From Thermanaeromonas sp. C210 (lineage in GTDB: Bacteria; Bacillota; DSM-521; Neomoorellales; Neomoorellaceae): a stretch of 64,000 bases of DNA. Both the position numbers and the translations under genes were made by a program. Positions 25,555-35,160 of this stretch are shown in pieces (within the stretch, counting starts at the first letter, position 1; each line of letters starts with the position of its first letter). The notes under the pieces are model-generated. The model ran no database searches and had not been told where the DNA came from. It saw only the letters and a list, made by a program, of their open reading frames with translations. The DNA lies in the NCBI RefSeq assembly GCF_013167955.1, contig NZ_BLWF01000001.1:744001-808000 (forward strand), written 5' to 3'.

Positions 25555-27476
25555 TATAAGTTTTGTTTGGTATAGTTTAAAAGGCCGCCGGCCAGGAGGA
25601 TTTTCCGCTGGCGCGGTGACAGGCCGTGGCGCACCTGGAAGGAGGTGCCGCGGGTTACATTCCGGACGGTGAGGACCTCGGCTTCCAGCCCGCCGCGGAG
25701 GTCGAGGGTCAGCCGGTCGCCCGGAGCTATGCCGTCATAATCCTCTTCGCGGACAAAGGTGAGGGGCAGGATGCCGAAGTTGATCAAATTACTGCGGTGG
25801 ATGCGGGCAAAGGACTTGGCAATGACGGCCTTGATGCCCAGGTACATGGGGCACAGGGCGGCATGTTCCCTGCTCGAACCCTGGCCGTAGTTTTGCCCGC
25901 CTACGATAATTCCCTGGCCTGCTTCCTGGGCCCGCCTGGCGAAGGTGGGATCGATGCCCTCAAAGGCGTGCTGCGCCAGGGCCGGTATATTAGAGCGCAA
26001 AGGCAGGTATTTGGCCCCGGCGGGGGAAATATCGTCGGTGGTGATGTTATCGCCCAGCTTCAGCAGCACGGGTGCCGTGACCACTTCCGGCAGGGGATGC
26101 GCCGCAGGCAGGGGTTTGATATTGGGGCCACGCTTGATCTCCACCTCCGTCCCGGCGGCCGGAGGGAAGATGAGGAGCGAATCGTCCACGGGAAAGCGCT
26201 CCGGCATAGAGATGGAAATCGGAGGCATGCCCAGGTCCCGCGGGTCGGTAAGGACGCCCGTGAGGGCAGTGGCCGCCGCCACTTCGGGGCTGGTCAGGTA
26301 AACGGAAGCATCGGCCGTGCCGCTGCGCCCGCGGAAGTTGCGGTTGAAGGTACGTACCGACACACCGCCCGAAGGCGGGGCCTGTCCCATTCCTATGCAG
26401 GGACCACAGGTACACTCTAGGATCCTGGCCCCGGCGGCGATGAGGTCGGCCAGGGCACCGTTCTGGGCCAGCAGGTAAAAGACCTGGCGGGAACCGGGAG
26501 AAATAACCAGGCTCACCTCAGGGTGCACGCGTCGCCCCTTCAGAATGGCGGCCACCCGCATCAGGTCGGCATAGGAGGAATTGGTGCAGCTGCCGATGGC
26601 CACCTGGTCCACCTTGATCGGTCCCACCTCCCGCACCCTGGCCACCCTGTCGGGCATATGGGGCCGGGCCACCAGGGGCTCCAGGCTCCCCAGATCGATA
26701 TCCAGCACCTGGCTGTAGACGGCATCCGGATCGGGCAGGAGCTCCACCCAGTCCTCCTCCCGTCCCTGGGCCCGCAGGAAGGCCCGGGTCACCTCGTCGC
26801 TGGGGAAGATGGAGGTAGTGGCGCCCAGTTCGGCCCCCATATTGGTGATGGTGGCCCGTTCGGGAACCCATAGGGTCTTCACCCCGTCGCCTCCGTATTC
26901 GATGATCTTGCCCACGCCGCCCTTAACGCTCAAGAGCCGCAGGACCTCCAGGATCACGTCCTTGGCGCTGACCCAGGGCGACAGGCGGCCGTGGAGGTTG
27001 ATGCGGATCACTTCCGGCATGGTAAAATAGAAGGGGCCGCCGGCCATGGCTACCGCCACCTCCAGGCCCCCGGCGCCTACGGCCAGGGCGCCTATGCCCC
27101 CCGCGGTAGGCGTGTGGCTGTCGGAACCCAGAAGGGTGCTGCCCGGTACGGCAAAGCGCTCCAGGTGAACCTGGTGGCAGATGCCGTTCCCCGGCCGCGA
27201 AAAAACAATGCCGTACTTGGCGGCCACACTTTGCAGGAAACGGTGATCGTCGGCATTTTCAAAACCGGTCTGCAGGGTATTGTGGTCCACATAGCTTACG
27301 GAGAGCTTGGTGCGTACCCGGTCTATCCCCATGGCCTCGAATTGGAGGTAAGCCATGGTGCCGGTGGCGTCCTGGGTGAGGGTCTGATCGATGCGGATGG
27401 CTATTTCCTCACCCGGCACCACCTTTCCTTCCACTAGATGACGGGCGATGATTTTTTCCGCTAGGTTCTGGCCCAT
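25554..27476 (-). CDS. Aconitate hydratase
   Basis: 640 residues from ATG 27476 (GGAGAGGAG upstream); an in-frame TTG at 27503 is less likely. The Fe-S cluster ligands are in GSCTNSSYAD near residue 300 and CTCGPCIG near 365. LLGSDSHTPTAGGIGALAVGAGG near 120 and the swivelling-domain GQNYGQGSSREHAALCP near 540 complete the active site. It isomerises citrate to isocitrate. The compact length is typical of the clostridial AcnA/mitochondrial-like type. Homoaconitase is less likely but not excluded. Confidence 0.9.
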   Translation of the reverse strand: MGQNLAEKIIARHLVEGKVVPGEEIAIRIDQTLTQDATGTMAYLQFEAMGIDRVRTKLSVSYVDHNTLQTGFENADDHRFLQSVAAKYGIVFSRPGNGICHQVHLERFAVPGSTLLGSDSHTPTAGGIGALAVGAGGLEVAVAMAGGPFYFTMPEVIRINLHGRLSPWVSAKDVILEVLRLLSVKGGVGKIIEYGGDGVKTLWVPERATITNMGAELGATTSIFPSDEVTRAFLRAQGREEDWVELLPDPDAVYSQVLDIDLGSLEPLVARPHMPDRVARVREVGPIKVDQVAIGSCTNSSYADLMRVAAILKGRRVHPEVSLVISPGSRQVFYLLAQNGALADLIAAGARILECTCGPCIGMGQAPPSGGVSVRTFNRNFRGRSGTADASVYLTSPEVAAATALTGVLTDPRDLGMPPISISMPERFPVDDSLLIFPPAAGTEVEIKRGPNIKPLPAAHPLPEVVTAPVLLKLGDNITTDDISPAGAKYLPLRSNIPALAQHAFEGIDPTFARRAQEAGQGIIVGGQNYGQGSSREHAALCPMYLGIKAVIAKSFARIHRSNLINFGILPLTFVREEDYDGIAPGDRLTLDLRGGLEAEVLTVRNVTRGTSFQVRHGLSPRQRKILLAGGLLNYTKQNL

Positions 27477-27574
27477 GGGCTGCTTCTCCTCTCCTTTCGT
27501 CAATAGGATAGCCTAATCCGGAGAGAATGGCAACCCTGGGCCCTGTGCTATCATGACTGGGGAGGAGGGCCGCC

Positions 27575-27856
27575 ATGGTCGTGGGCATCTGCACAATAGA
27601 ACTCCGGCTTCCCGGGGCCTTGACCTTGAAAGACAAGCGGCGGGTCATAAAAGGGTTGCTGGAACGGGTGCGCCACCGCTATCAGGTGGCCGCCGCGGAA
27701 GTAGACCACCAGGGGCACCGCAGCCGCGCCACCTTAGGGATCGCCTGCGTAAGCAATGCCGGGGCCCACGCCGACGAGATCTTGGCCGCCGTGGTGCGCT
27801 TTATCGAGACCCAGGCGGACTTGGAACTCCTCGATTACCATACAGAGATATTATAG
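27575..27856 (+). CDS. DUF503 family protein (YlxP-like)
   Basis: 93 residues starting VVGICTIELRLPGALTLKDKRRVIKGLLERV, which is the DUF503 signature (ferredoxin-like fold). GGAGGAGGGC precedes the ATG. In many Firmicutes YlxP is near translation factor genes; here it precedes trmL by 20 bases. The function is unknown, but the link with RNA modification genes recurs. Confidence 0.85.
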   Translation: MVVGICTIELRLPGALTLKDKRRVIKGLLERVRHRYQVAAAEVDHQGHRSRATLGIACVSNAGAHADEILAAVVRFIETQADLELLDYHTEIL

Positions 27857-27876
27857 GAAGGAGCGGCTGTTAAAGG

Positions 27877-28341
27877 ATGCCCTTTCATGTAGTCCTGGTG
27901 GAGCCGGAGATACCCCAAAATACGGGCAACATAGCCCGGACCTGCGCGGCTACCGGGAGCGTCCTGCACCTGGTCTATCCCCTGGGCTTCACCTTAAGTG
28001 AAAAGCACGTAAAACGGGCCGGGCTGGACTATTGGGGCCAGGTGGTCATCGAGGAACACGCCAGCTGGTCCGCCTTCTGCCGGGCTCATCCCCGGGCCAA
28101 CTGCTATTACTTTTCCACTAAAGGCAAGCGCCTTTATACGGAGCCCCGCTACCGGGAGGGGGATTTTCTTATTTTTGGCCCCGAGACCCGGGGCCTGCCG
28201 GCGGCAATTTTGGAGGGAGCGGGGGACAGGGTGCTGCGCATCCCCATGCGGCCGGGGCTGCGCTCCCTCAACCTGGCCAACAGCGTGGCCCTCGTTCTTT
28301 ACGAGGCCCTGCGCCAGGTAGGGTTTCCCAGCCTGGTGTAG
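27877..28341 (+). CDS. trmL: tRNA (cytidine/uridine-34 2'-O)-methyltransferase
   Basis: 154 residues of the SPOUT trefoil-knot family. HVVLVEPEIPQNTGNIARTCAATG is the N-terminal signature, and LIFGPETRGLP, IPMRPGLRSLNLANSVALVLYEALRQ form the knot that binds S-adenosylmethionine. It methylates the wobble ribose of tRNA-Leu isoacceptors; two tRNA genes lie elsewhere in this window, including tRNA-Leu(CAA). Standard length. Confidence 0.92.
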   Translation: MPFHVVLVEPEIPQNTGNIARTCAATGSVLHLVYPLGFTLSEKHVKRAGLDYWGQVVIEEHASWSAFCRAHPRANCYYFSTKGKRLYTEPRYREGDFLIFGPETRGLPAAILEGAGDRVLRIPMRPGLRSLNLANSVALVLYEALRQVGFPSLV

Positions 28342-28380
28342 GTAGATGACCCGGGGCACTTCTTCCTGAACTCTAAATCA

Positions 28381-28416
28381 CACCTGGTTCAAAGTAGGCC
28401 GGCTCAGGTGCTTTTT
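28381..28416 (+). terminator. Probable terminator of trmL
   Basis: CACCTG pairs with CAGGTG over an 18-base loop, followed by CTTTTT at 28411-28416. Its T-run overlaps the upstream TTG at 28415 that would otherwise open folP, arguing for a later folP start. Confidence 0.5.
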
Positions 28417-28522
28417 GCGCATTGACAGTCTTCTCCTGTTTAACTACCATAGGTTCAGACCCCCCGGAAAGGAGGAAGCCCGGGCCGGGACGAAGCGCTG
28501 TGCTCTTGGCCTGGGAACTGCT

Positions 28523-29374
28523 TTGCTGCAAGGGTTCAGTTACAACGGTTACGAATTTACTTTCGGCCAGCGAACTTACGTCATGGGCATCCTCAACGTC
28601 ACCCCGGATTCTTTTTCCGACGGCGGCCTCTATTTTGACTTGGAGAAGGCGGTGGCCAGGGCCCGGGAGATGGCGGCCGCCGGCGCCGACATCATTGATA
28701 TAGGCGGCGAGTCCACCCGGCCGGGGGCCGACCCCCTTCCCCTGGATGAGGAGCTCCGCCGGGTCATCCCGGTGGTGGACAGGCTGTCCCGGGAGCTCTC
28801 CGTTCCCCTTTCGGTGGACACCTACAAGGCCGAGGTGGCCCGCGCGGCCCTGGAACACGGGGCCACCATCATTAACGATATAAGCGGCCTGCGGGCCGAT
28901 CCGGAAATGGCCCGGGTGGTGGCAGACTTCGGCTGCCCGGTGGTGGTAATGCATATCAAGGGCACGCCTAAAAACATGCAGGACAACCCCACCTATGAGG
29001 ACGTCATCGGCGAGGTAAAGGACTACCTGCGCCAAGGTGTGGAAATGGCCGTAGAAGCCGGCCTGGCCAGGGAGAAGGTTATTGTGGATCCGGGCATAGG
29101 CTTCGGCAAGAACCTGGAGCACAACCTCGAGATCCTCCGGCGGCTGGAGGAATTCAAAGACCTGGGCCAGCCCCTTCTGGTGGGCACCTCCCGCAAGACC
29201 TTTATCGGCCGGATCCTCGATTTGGAGCCCAGGGAAAGGGTGTGGGGGACGGCGGCCACGGTGGCCTTGAGCATTGCCCGCGGCGCCGACATCGTTAGAG
29301 TCCACGATGTCCGTGAGATGAAACAAGTGGTCCGGATGACCGACGCCATAGTGAGGGGAAAATATGACGGATAA
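28523..29374 (+). CDS. folP: Dihydropteroate synthase
   Basis: About 283 residues from TTG 28523. The frame is open from TTG 28415, but that codon lies in a terminator T-run, and family members start about 20 residues before the VMGILNVTPDSFSDGG motif seen here; the start is uncertain. GGESTRPGA, SVDTYKAEVA, INDISGLRADPEMA and DPGIGFGKN complete the pterin and pABA site, with GTSRKTFIG near the end. It condenses pABA with dihydropterin pyrophosphate. It overlaps folBK by 11 bases. Confidence 0.9.
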   Translation: MLQGFSYNGYEFTFGQRTYVMGILNVTPDSFSDGGLYFDLEKAVARAREMAAAGADIIDIGGESTRPGADPLPLDEELRRVIPVVDRLSRELSVPLSVDTYKAEVARAALEHGATIINDISGLRADPEMARVVADFGCPVVVMHIKGTPKNMQDNPTYEDVIGEVKDYLRQGVEMAVEAGLAREKVIVDPGIGFGKNLEHNLEILRRLEEFKDLGQPLLVGTSRKTFIGRILDLEPRERVWGTAATVALSIARGADIVRVHDVREMKQVVRMTDAIVRGKYDG

Positions 29375-30215
29375 GATCACCTTAAGGGGAATGTCCTTTT
29401 ACGGGTACCACGGGGTGCTCCCGGAAGAAAAAGCCCTGGGCCAGCGCTTTCTGGTAGACGTGACGGTCCACCTGGACTTGTACGCGGCCGGCCAGAGGGA
29501 CAGCATCCGGGAAAGCATCGATTACACCAAAATATACGGTCTGGTCAAGGAGATAGTCGAAGGGGAAAAGTTCAACCTCATAGAAGCCCTGGCCGAGAGG
29601 ATTGCCGGAACGGTACTGGCCAGTTTTAAGAGCGTCCAGCAGGTGGAAGTGACCGTTACCAAGCCGGAAGTGCCCATTGCCGGCATCCTGGCGGGAGTCC
29701 AGGTGCAGATTACCAGGCGCCAGCTTACCCGGGTTTACCTGGGCCTGGGCTCCAACATCGAGCCCAAGGAAGAGTATATCCGCCAGGCCGTGCGCCTGCT
29801 CAACGGCCATCCCCGGATTACAGTCCGCCAGACTTCTTCCCTCTACTACACGGAACCGGTGGGCTACAAGGACCAGGACTGGTTCCTCAATGCGGTGGTC
29901 GCCTGCGATACCGACCTGAGCCCCGTGGAGCTCCTGCAGGAAACCCAGCGTATAGAGGTCCTTCTCCAGCGGGAGCGCAAGATCCACTGGGGGCCGCGGA
30001 CCATGGACATCGATATTATCCTCTACGGCCAGGAGCGCATCAATTTGCCCGAGCTCATCGTTCCCCATCCCCGGGCCTTTGAGAGGTCCTTTGTTCTGGT
30101 GCCCCTGGCCGAACTGACCGACGGCGAGATCTATGCCGGCAAGACGGCCAAGGACTTCCTGGCTCAGCTGAAGGAGCCCAGTAAGGTGGAGTACTATGGG
30201 CCATTAAAATATTAA
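29364..30215 (+). CDS. Dihydroneopterin aldolase / HPPK fusion
   Basis: 283 residues that fuse two folate steps. Residues 1-118 are FolB (ITLRGMSFYGYHGVLPEEKALGQ, ending with a ferredoxin-like strand, ITRRQ). Residues about 122-275 are FolK (VYLGLGSNIEPKEEYI, then HWGPRTMDIDIILYG and VPHPRAFERSFVLVPLAEL). The product makes 6-hydroxymethyl-dihydropterin and pyrophosphorylates it, handing it to FolP. It overlaps folP by 11 bases and precedes folE by 18 bases, so one operon. Confidence 0.92.
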   Translation: MTDKITLRGMSFYGYHGVLPEEKALGQRFLVDVTVHLDLYAAGQRDSIRESIDYTKIYGLVKEIVEGEKFNLIEALAERIAGTVLASFKSVQQVEVTVTKPEVPIAGILAGVQVQITRRQLTRVYLGLGSNIEPKEEYIRQAVRLLNGHPRITVRQTSSLYYTEPVGYKDQDWFLNAVVACDTDLSPVELLQETQRIEVLLQRERKIHWGPRTMDIDIILYGQERINLPELIVPHPRAFERSFVLVPLAELTDGEIYAGKTAKDFLAQLKEPSKVEYYGPLKY

Positions 30216-30233
30216 AGTGAGGTCGGTTGGACC

Positions 30234-30794
30234 ATGTTCGACGTACCCAAAATCGAGCAGGCGGTGAGGATGCTCCTGGAAGCCATCGGCGAGGACCCGC
30301 AAAGGGAGGGGTTGAGGGATACCCCCCGCCGGGTAGCCCGCATGTACCAGGAGATTTTTGCCGGACTCGAACAGGACCCGGCGGATGCCTTCAGCGTGCT
30401 TTATACCGAAAAGCACGAGGAACTGGTCCTGGTGAAGGATATACCCTTTTACTCCATGTGCGAGCACCACCTGCTGCCCTTTTTCGGCAAAGTGCACCTG
30501 GGCTACATCCCCCGCCGGGGCCGGGTGGTGGGCCTGAGCAAGCTGGTGCGGGGCGTTGAGACCTTCGCCAGGCGCCCCCAGCTCCAGGAGCGCATGACCA
30601 AGCAGATAGCCGATGCCGTCATGGAGCACGTCGGCGCCCTGGGCGTCATTGTGGTCATCGAGGCCGAGCACATGTGCATGACCATGCGGGGGGTGAAGAA
30701 GCCCGGCTCCCGGACCATCACCTCCGCCGTGCGGGGAGTCCTCCATGACGACGAGGCTCTGCGGTCGGAAGCCCTGTCCCTCCTTAAGGGTTAA
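30234..30794 (+). CDS. folE: GTP cyclohydrolase I
   Basis: 186 residues. Zinc ligands are in [22 protein letters not shown] (two His and one Cys) and [14 protein letters not shown] (Cys). [19 protein letters not shown] and [14 protein letters not shown] are the N-terminal and active-site signatures. It makes 7,8-dihydroneopterin triphosphate, the first step in folate synthesis. It ends the folP-folBK-folE block. Confidence 0.94.
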   Translation: MFDVPKIEQAVRMLLEAIGEDPQREGLRDTPRRVARMYQEIFAGLEQDPADAFSVLYTEKHEELVLVKDIPFYSMCEHHLLPFFGKVHLGYIPRRGRVVGLSKLVRGVETFARRPQLQERMTKQIADAVMEHVGALGVIVVIEAEHMCMTMRGVKKPGSRTITSAVRGVLHDDEALRSEALSLLKG

Positions 30795-30991
30795 GGCGGC
30801 TTTCCCCGCGGTCAGAGAGCCTAGGAACATCACCAAAGAAAAACGGGAGTATCAAGCAAGACCCTCATCGTTCGAAGGTCTTCAGAACATTTTCAGGAAG
30901 GGGCGCATCGAAGTCGAGTGCTACTACGATCTTCTCTTTAGCACTGCCCGGAACCGGACTAAGTCAAGGATCGGTATGGATGCCCCAAGGT
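30795..30991. other. Intergenic stretch, decayed sequence
   Basis: No confident gene. Both strands contain short runs of coding-like sequence (plus: RIEVECYYDLLFSTARNRT; minus: VVALDFDAPLPENVLKTFER) closed by stops, consistent with an old insertion next to the transposase remnant. Confidence 0.3.
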
Positions 30992-31665
30992 TTAAGCGGC
31001 CCATTCGTTAAGGATAGCCTTCAGCTCGCGAAAGACGGCGGCCTGGCTGCGGCCAAGGATGGCTCTGCGGGACTGTAACCCGTCACCACGTCGACGACGG
31101 TGATGGTGTAGGCGAAATGGCCCAGGGAAGAACCGCCATGATGCTCCACCAGGTCGACTTCCAGGGCACCGGGGCGGTTTTCATTCCAAGCATAACATTC
31201 AATTGGCACCTTGCTACGAAGCCTGGAGCCGGGTTTTGGGTGGGGCAGGGTACGTTTAGGCTTAGGAGAGCGCCATTTAGCTATTCTTCTAGCCAAAGTA
31301 GGGCGGCTAATTCGAGCCAGCTGTTCCCGTATCTGAGGAGTGAGGAGGAGCTCTCCGTGGCTGGCCAGGAGCTCAGCCGTAGAAAGGAGTACTGGATGGA
31401 GGCGTTCGGCACAAGGATAATCCAGGGCCTCCCAAACGAGCTGGATGGCCGGGAGTGCCTCCAAATACTTTAATGGTTTAGAACGCTTTTTAGCTGGCTT
31501 TTTGGCAGGAATAGGATTATTTAAGACATAGATAGCATACTTACGGTTATAGCCGAGCATCTTGACTACCTCGTCGATAATCTGGGATTTTTCGGTTCGG
31601 GAAGCGGCCTGAGAGTAACGCTGGTGCATGTTGTTTAAATACTCACGGCGACTATTTAATGACAT
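30992..31665 (-). pseudogene. Truncated transposase (integrase-core type)
   Basis: From ATG 31665 the frame gives about 200 residues: an N-terminal DNA-binding region (VVKMLGYNRKYAIYVLNN) and the start of an rve/DDE core (PGALEVDLVEHHGGSSLGHFAYTITVVDVVTGY, with a first Asp). The frame is lost at about 31071-31076; one added base restores SRRAILGRSQAAVFRELKAILNEWAA, then TAA at 30992. The rest of the DDE core is missing, so it is a dead IS remnant beside the RM cluster. Confidence 0.72.
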
Positions 31666-31751
31666 CCTCAATACACATCCCCTCGGTAAGATTTCGCCGT
31701 GAGTGAGTCGTTCCCCCTTCGGTTATATTTTAAGTGAGTGATCGCGCGTTC

Positions 31752-31781
31752 TTGACTCCGACCTATTGAGGGCTGTATAAT
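31752..31781 (+). promoter_or_regulatory. Promoter of tRNA-Pro
   Basis: TTGACT (31752-31757), an 18-base spacer, and TATAAT (31776-31781), ending 19 bases before the tRNA. Confidence 0.7.
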
Positions 31782-31800
31782 AAAGCTAGCTTCAGGTCGT

Positions 31801-31878
31801 CGGGGTGTAGCTCAGTTTGGTTAGAGCGCATGGTTCGGGACCATGAGGCCGGGAGTTCAAGTCTCCCCACTCCGACCA
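31801..31878 (+). tRNA. tRNA-Pro (CGG)
   Basis: Full cloverleaf: acceptor CGGGGTG/CACTCCG (with one G-T pair), D-arm GCTC/GAGC, anticodon stem CATGG/CCATG with loop TTCGGGA giving anticodon CGG, T-arm GGGAG/CTCCC with TTCAAGT. CCA is encoded. Upstream promoter and downstream terminator are both clear. Confidence 0.93.
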
Positions 31879-31893
31879 CTATTCACTAAAGGC

Positions 31894-31925
31894 AGAAGGC
31901 GCAAGTGAAGCGCCTTCTTTCTTTT
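31894..31925 (+). terminator. Terminator after tRNA-Pro
   Basis: AGAAGGCGC (31894-31902) pairs with GCGCCTTCT (31910-31918), followed by TTCTTTT. Confidence 0.85.
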
Positions 31926-31927
31926 GG

Positions 31928-31967
31928 GCATGAAGAAAACCGGGCGCGAGCCCGGTTTTCTTCATGC
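31928..31967. terminator. Bidirectional terminator between tRNA-Pro and res
   Basis: A 17-bp perfect stem: GCATGAAGAAAACCGGG (31928-31944) and its inverse at 31951-31967, with a six-base loop. The A and T tracts within the stem serve both strands. It ends the minus-strand res gene. Confidence 0.85.
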
Positions 31968-32031
31968 GCCCGGCAGGCCGTTGCAGACAAAATGCTGCCT
32001 TATTGTACCATATTTTACACAAACATTACCT

Positions 32032-35000
32032 TTAAGCACTAGTCTCGGTAAAGAGAAGATCCAAATAGTCGACCTCACCAAGGTTACCGAAAAATAGAAT
32101 ATGCTTTCTGGCAAACTCTTCGCGCGTCCAATTGCCGTCACCATAGTACTCGCGCAGTGTATCGTAGGGAGTAGCGGATATGATGAACGCATCAAGGGTT
32201 ACATTCTTTAACTCGCCCCTTGCGGCCCAATCCTGGGAGAGCTTTCGTAGGCGCTCATGCAGCCGGGTTTTGTCGCTGGTCCAGTAAGCCTTTTCATATA
32301 CCATACCATGTGGCTCAACAAATACGATGCGCTGGGACCCGCCTTCCTTGATCCAAAGGATGAGATCCGGGAAAAACCCCTCGTTCTCGAAAAAACCGAT
32401 ACCCTTACCCCGGGTCAGGTTGCGGAGAAGGAATATCTCTTTTGAGGCCAGCTTTCCGGCCGCTTCCCGCCGTACATACTCGCGCAGGTCTTGAACGAAC
32501 CGCCGCTCGCTCTCCTTTAGGCCCGGTGGTGTAGTTTTTATTCGAACATCGCGGTCGAGCAGCAACGGCTGATAGAGATGCCGGTCAAAATGTATATTCG
32601 GCAACTCGCTGGTTTCTTGCTCGTAAATGCGTTGGCCTTCGTCGATGAGTTGTTTCACAGCAGCAATAAGCTGTCTTTCAGACCTGGGTATCTTGACCGT
32701 ATAGTCCTGGAAGTTGGGGTGATTTTCCCGGAGCAAGCCGTAGACCATATTCCGGGATTCCCATCGCTCCTGGCAGACACGGTAATACTTCTCAAGGTAT
32801 TTGCGCAGGATGGAGAGCACAGTTTCCTGAAGCAGTGCCACCTGCTCACAGGACCGCGGCCTAACGACCGTCTCGTCGGCTATGAGCCTATAAAGACGGG
32901 GCTCGTCAGCTTCCAGTAACCGCCGGGGGGTCTCCGGTCGCAAAACAAGGTTGGAGAATCTTTTTTGCTCCTTGAACTTCAGCAGCTCTAGATAAACCGT
33001 CTGCCAGTCCACCAGATCCAGGCTCTCGCGAGGGATAACTCGCTCCTGCCCGGCCCGTATGGAGGCCGTGACCACTCCGTCCGCCTGGCTACGAATGGCT
33101 TCTACTTTCAACGACATATCCACCGTGACGCGGGCGGCAGGATCGGGGGCCAACAGGATCTGGCACTCATTGGTGAAGCTGCGACCCGCCGGGAGCTCCG
33201 GCACCACCAGCCCCTTAGCCAGGAAGTCCCGGTTAGGCCGGATCGCTAGTGGTATTTCCACATGCCCCTCAGTTTCCACGCCCTCGCGTTCCAGGTACTC
33301 GCGGAACTGGGCCATGTAGTTGGCCCTTACGGCGAAGATGTTCAAGGTCTCCAGTAGTCGGAGATGCTGCGGGTGCTCACCGTCCAGGGCCGAACTGCGT
33401 TTAAGGCTGAAATCTCGCCCGCGCAACCGCACTCCCCGGCCAAAGAGCTGAATGATCTGGGAGCCTTCGCTACGGCCAATATTCAAGAGGCCCATGTTGG
33501 AAACCCGCCAGCTATTCCAGCCCTCTATGAATTTCTTGGCGCCTATTAGAATGTTGATAGTCGTATTAGAGTCATTGATAGAAGCAAACAGCGAATCGGA
33601 TATTGCATCGTCTTCCACGACAATTCCGCTGTCGTCTTGTCGCACCAGTTTCTTAAATTCGCTGGTATCGCCGATATAAATTAAACCAAAGTAATCTCCT
33701 GACCCGCCTACCTTTAAGCCCAACTCGCCTTCCTGGCCCCGGAGGTCGCAGATGTGCAACGCGCCGCCGGCCGGGGCAAAAAACACTTTTGCCAGCACAT
33801 CCTGGTAAATGGCCTGCGGGTCAGTGACCAAACCGCGTAGGTAGGCAAACCTCCCGGCAAATAAATCCTTCCCGTCCTGGTCAATGAGACCACTTTGGCC
33901 CTGGACAATCTTTTCGATAGTTCTTACCGCCCATCCATCTCGGTTGGTTAGGAAGCGGTGCAGGAAACGCGCCACCGTGAGCACGTCGGAGCGCTTTTGT
34001 TTGTTCTCGCTGTAAACCGCGTTCACGCTGCTCCCGACAAAGACCCACAAGGGTTTTTCCAGGTTGTAGGGCCGCAGGGCTTCCTCCTGCTCTAAGAAGC
34101 ACCGCTGCTGTTCGTAAAAGCATAGCAGGTTGCCTAGTAGCAAGGTGTCGGTGTCTTCTTCGCTGATCTCCTCACGGAGGTTAAGGATCTGGAAGTCCTT
34201 GCCGTAGCCGTCGCCGTAAAAATAGCGGTAGGAATAGTCGAAGACGATACTCTTGCCATATTCGGCCGTCAACTCGTCGTCGCGCGCGGCCGTAAGGGCC
34301 TGGCCAAAGGTGGCACTGTACTCGAACGTGAAGCCTGTTTCCCCCAGGGCATCACGAAATTTGCGCCAGGCCTGGCCACCAGTGCCCTTGTGGCCCTCGT
34401 CTACAAAGATAAGGTTGTTGCCCTGGAAGCACTCTATCGGTACTCTTACCCCCACACCCCGCTTTTCCTCTACCAGCTTGGTAATCTCGATAACGCGGAC
34501 CGTATGGCGGTCGGTCAAGGACAGCCCGCTCTCCTCCAGACTGAACCGTTTACACGGGATGTTGGAGGCAGCCATCTCCTCCATATGCTGCTCGGTCAAC
34601 CCTTCGTTGGGCGTGATTAGTAAAATGTTGTCTAGCGGCTCGCGGTTGTAGTGCAGGAATTGGTGATAATTGAGCTGCATAATTAGCGTCTTGCCGCTGC
34701 CCGTGGCCATCCAGAAGGCCACTTTGTTCAGGTCGTCCCTGGTGAAAGGCACGTCCGGTGGTTCGCCGGGGGCCTTGCTGGTATTACGGGCCAAGACAAA
34801 TGCATTTAACCGGCGGAGCAGTTCGCCTGGACGGTTAAAACGCCAATCCAGGAATATCTCGGTGTAAAGCAAGGCCAGGTACTGAAAATACTTCAATGTG
34901 ACCGGCCTGGACCGCCCCTGGTTGATGGCGGCAAGATGCCGGCGGATGTTATCGTCGTAGCGCTTTAGCTCATCTAACGGGATCTGGAGTTTGTCACCGC

Positions 35001-35160
35001 GACCCGCTAAGCGGTGGTAAATAAAGCTCCGCCCGTCGGAATCAAAACCTTCACCGGCGTCCTTTAAGTCCGATAACAGTTCCTTATTACTCCGATAGCC
35101 AAAAAGGCTGTTCAGCCAAGCCAGCAGGACCAGACGTTCGCGGTAAGAGGACAGTATCAA
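32032..35160 (-). CDS. Type III-like restriction subunit (Res), SF2 helicase
   Basis: 1042 residues. Helicase motif I is ATGSGKT near residue 148, motif II is DEGHKG near 253, and later QLFGRGVRLRGRD is motif VI-like. The C-terminal region (GFFPDLILWIKEGG, then RIVFVEPHG) looks like a PD-(D/E)xK-type nuclease core. It should translocate DNA and cleave in complex with Mod. The start TTG 35160 lacks a clear ribosome site and lies inside the Mod gene, overlapping it by 74 bases. This may be the product of a deletion. Confidence 0.8.
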   Translation of the reverse strand: MILSSYRERLVLLAWLNSLFGYRSNKELLSDLKDAGEGFDSDGRSFIYHRLAGRGDKLQIPLDELKRYDDNIRRHLAAINQGRSRPVTLKYFQYLALLYTEIFLDWRFNRPGELLRRLNAFVLARNTSKAPGEPPDVPFTRDDLNKVAFWMATGSGKTLIMQLNYHQFLHYNREPLDNILLITPNEGLTEQHMEEMAASNIPCKRFSLEESGLSLTDRHTVRVIEITKLVEEKRGVGVRVPIECFQGNNLIFVDEGHKGTGGQAWRKFRDALGETGFTFEYSATFGQALTAARDDELTAEYGKSIVFDYSYRYFYGDGYGKDFQILNLREEISEEDTDTLLLGNLLCFYEQQRCFLEQEEALRPYNLEKPLWVFVGSSVNAVYSENKQKRSDVLTVARFLHRFLTNRDGWAVRTIEKIVQGQSGLIDQDGKDLFAGRFAYLRGLVTDPQAIYQDVLAKVFFAPAGGALHICDLRGQEGELGLKVGGSGDYFGLIYIGDTSEFKKLVRQDDSGIVVEDDAISDSLFASINDSNTTINILIGAKKFIEGWNSWRVSNMGLLNIGRSEGSQIIQLFGRGVRLRGRDFSLKRSSALDGEHPQHLRLLETLNIFAVRANYMAQFREYLEREGVETEGHVEIPLAIRPNRDFLAKGLVVPELPAGRSFTNECQILLAPDPAARVTVDMSLKVEAIRSQADGVVTASIRAGQERVIPRESLDLVDWQTVYLELLKFKEQKRFSNLVLRPETPRRLLEADEPRLYRLIADETVVRPRSCEQVALLQETVLSILRKYLEKYYRVCQERWESRNMVYGLLRENHPNFQDYTVKIPRSERQLIAAVKQLIDEGQRIYEQETSELPNIHFDRHLYQPLLLDRDVRIKTTPPGLKESERRFVQDLREYVRREAAGKLASKEIFLLRNLTRGKGIGFFENEGFFPDLILWIKEGGSQRIVFVEPHGMVYEKAYWTSDKTRLHERLRKLSQDWAARGELKNVTLDAFIISATPYDTLREYYGDGNWTREEFARKHILFFGNLGEVDYLDLLFTETSA

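Noticed and set aside
28342-28523. Possible tetrahydrofolate riboswitch before folP
   Set aside because: I could not find the conserved core of the THF aptamer; a terminator-like stem explains the structure seen.
30745-31011. Plus-strand 88-codon ORF after folE
   Set aside because: It starts inside folE, has no ribosome site, and its sequence does not look like one protein; treated as decayed DNA.
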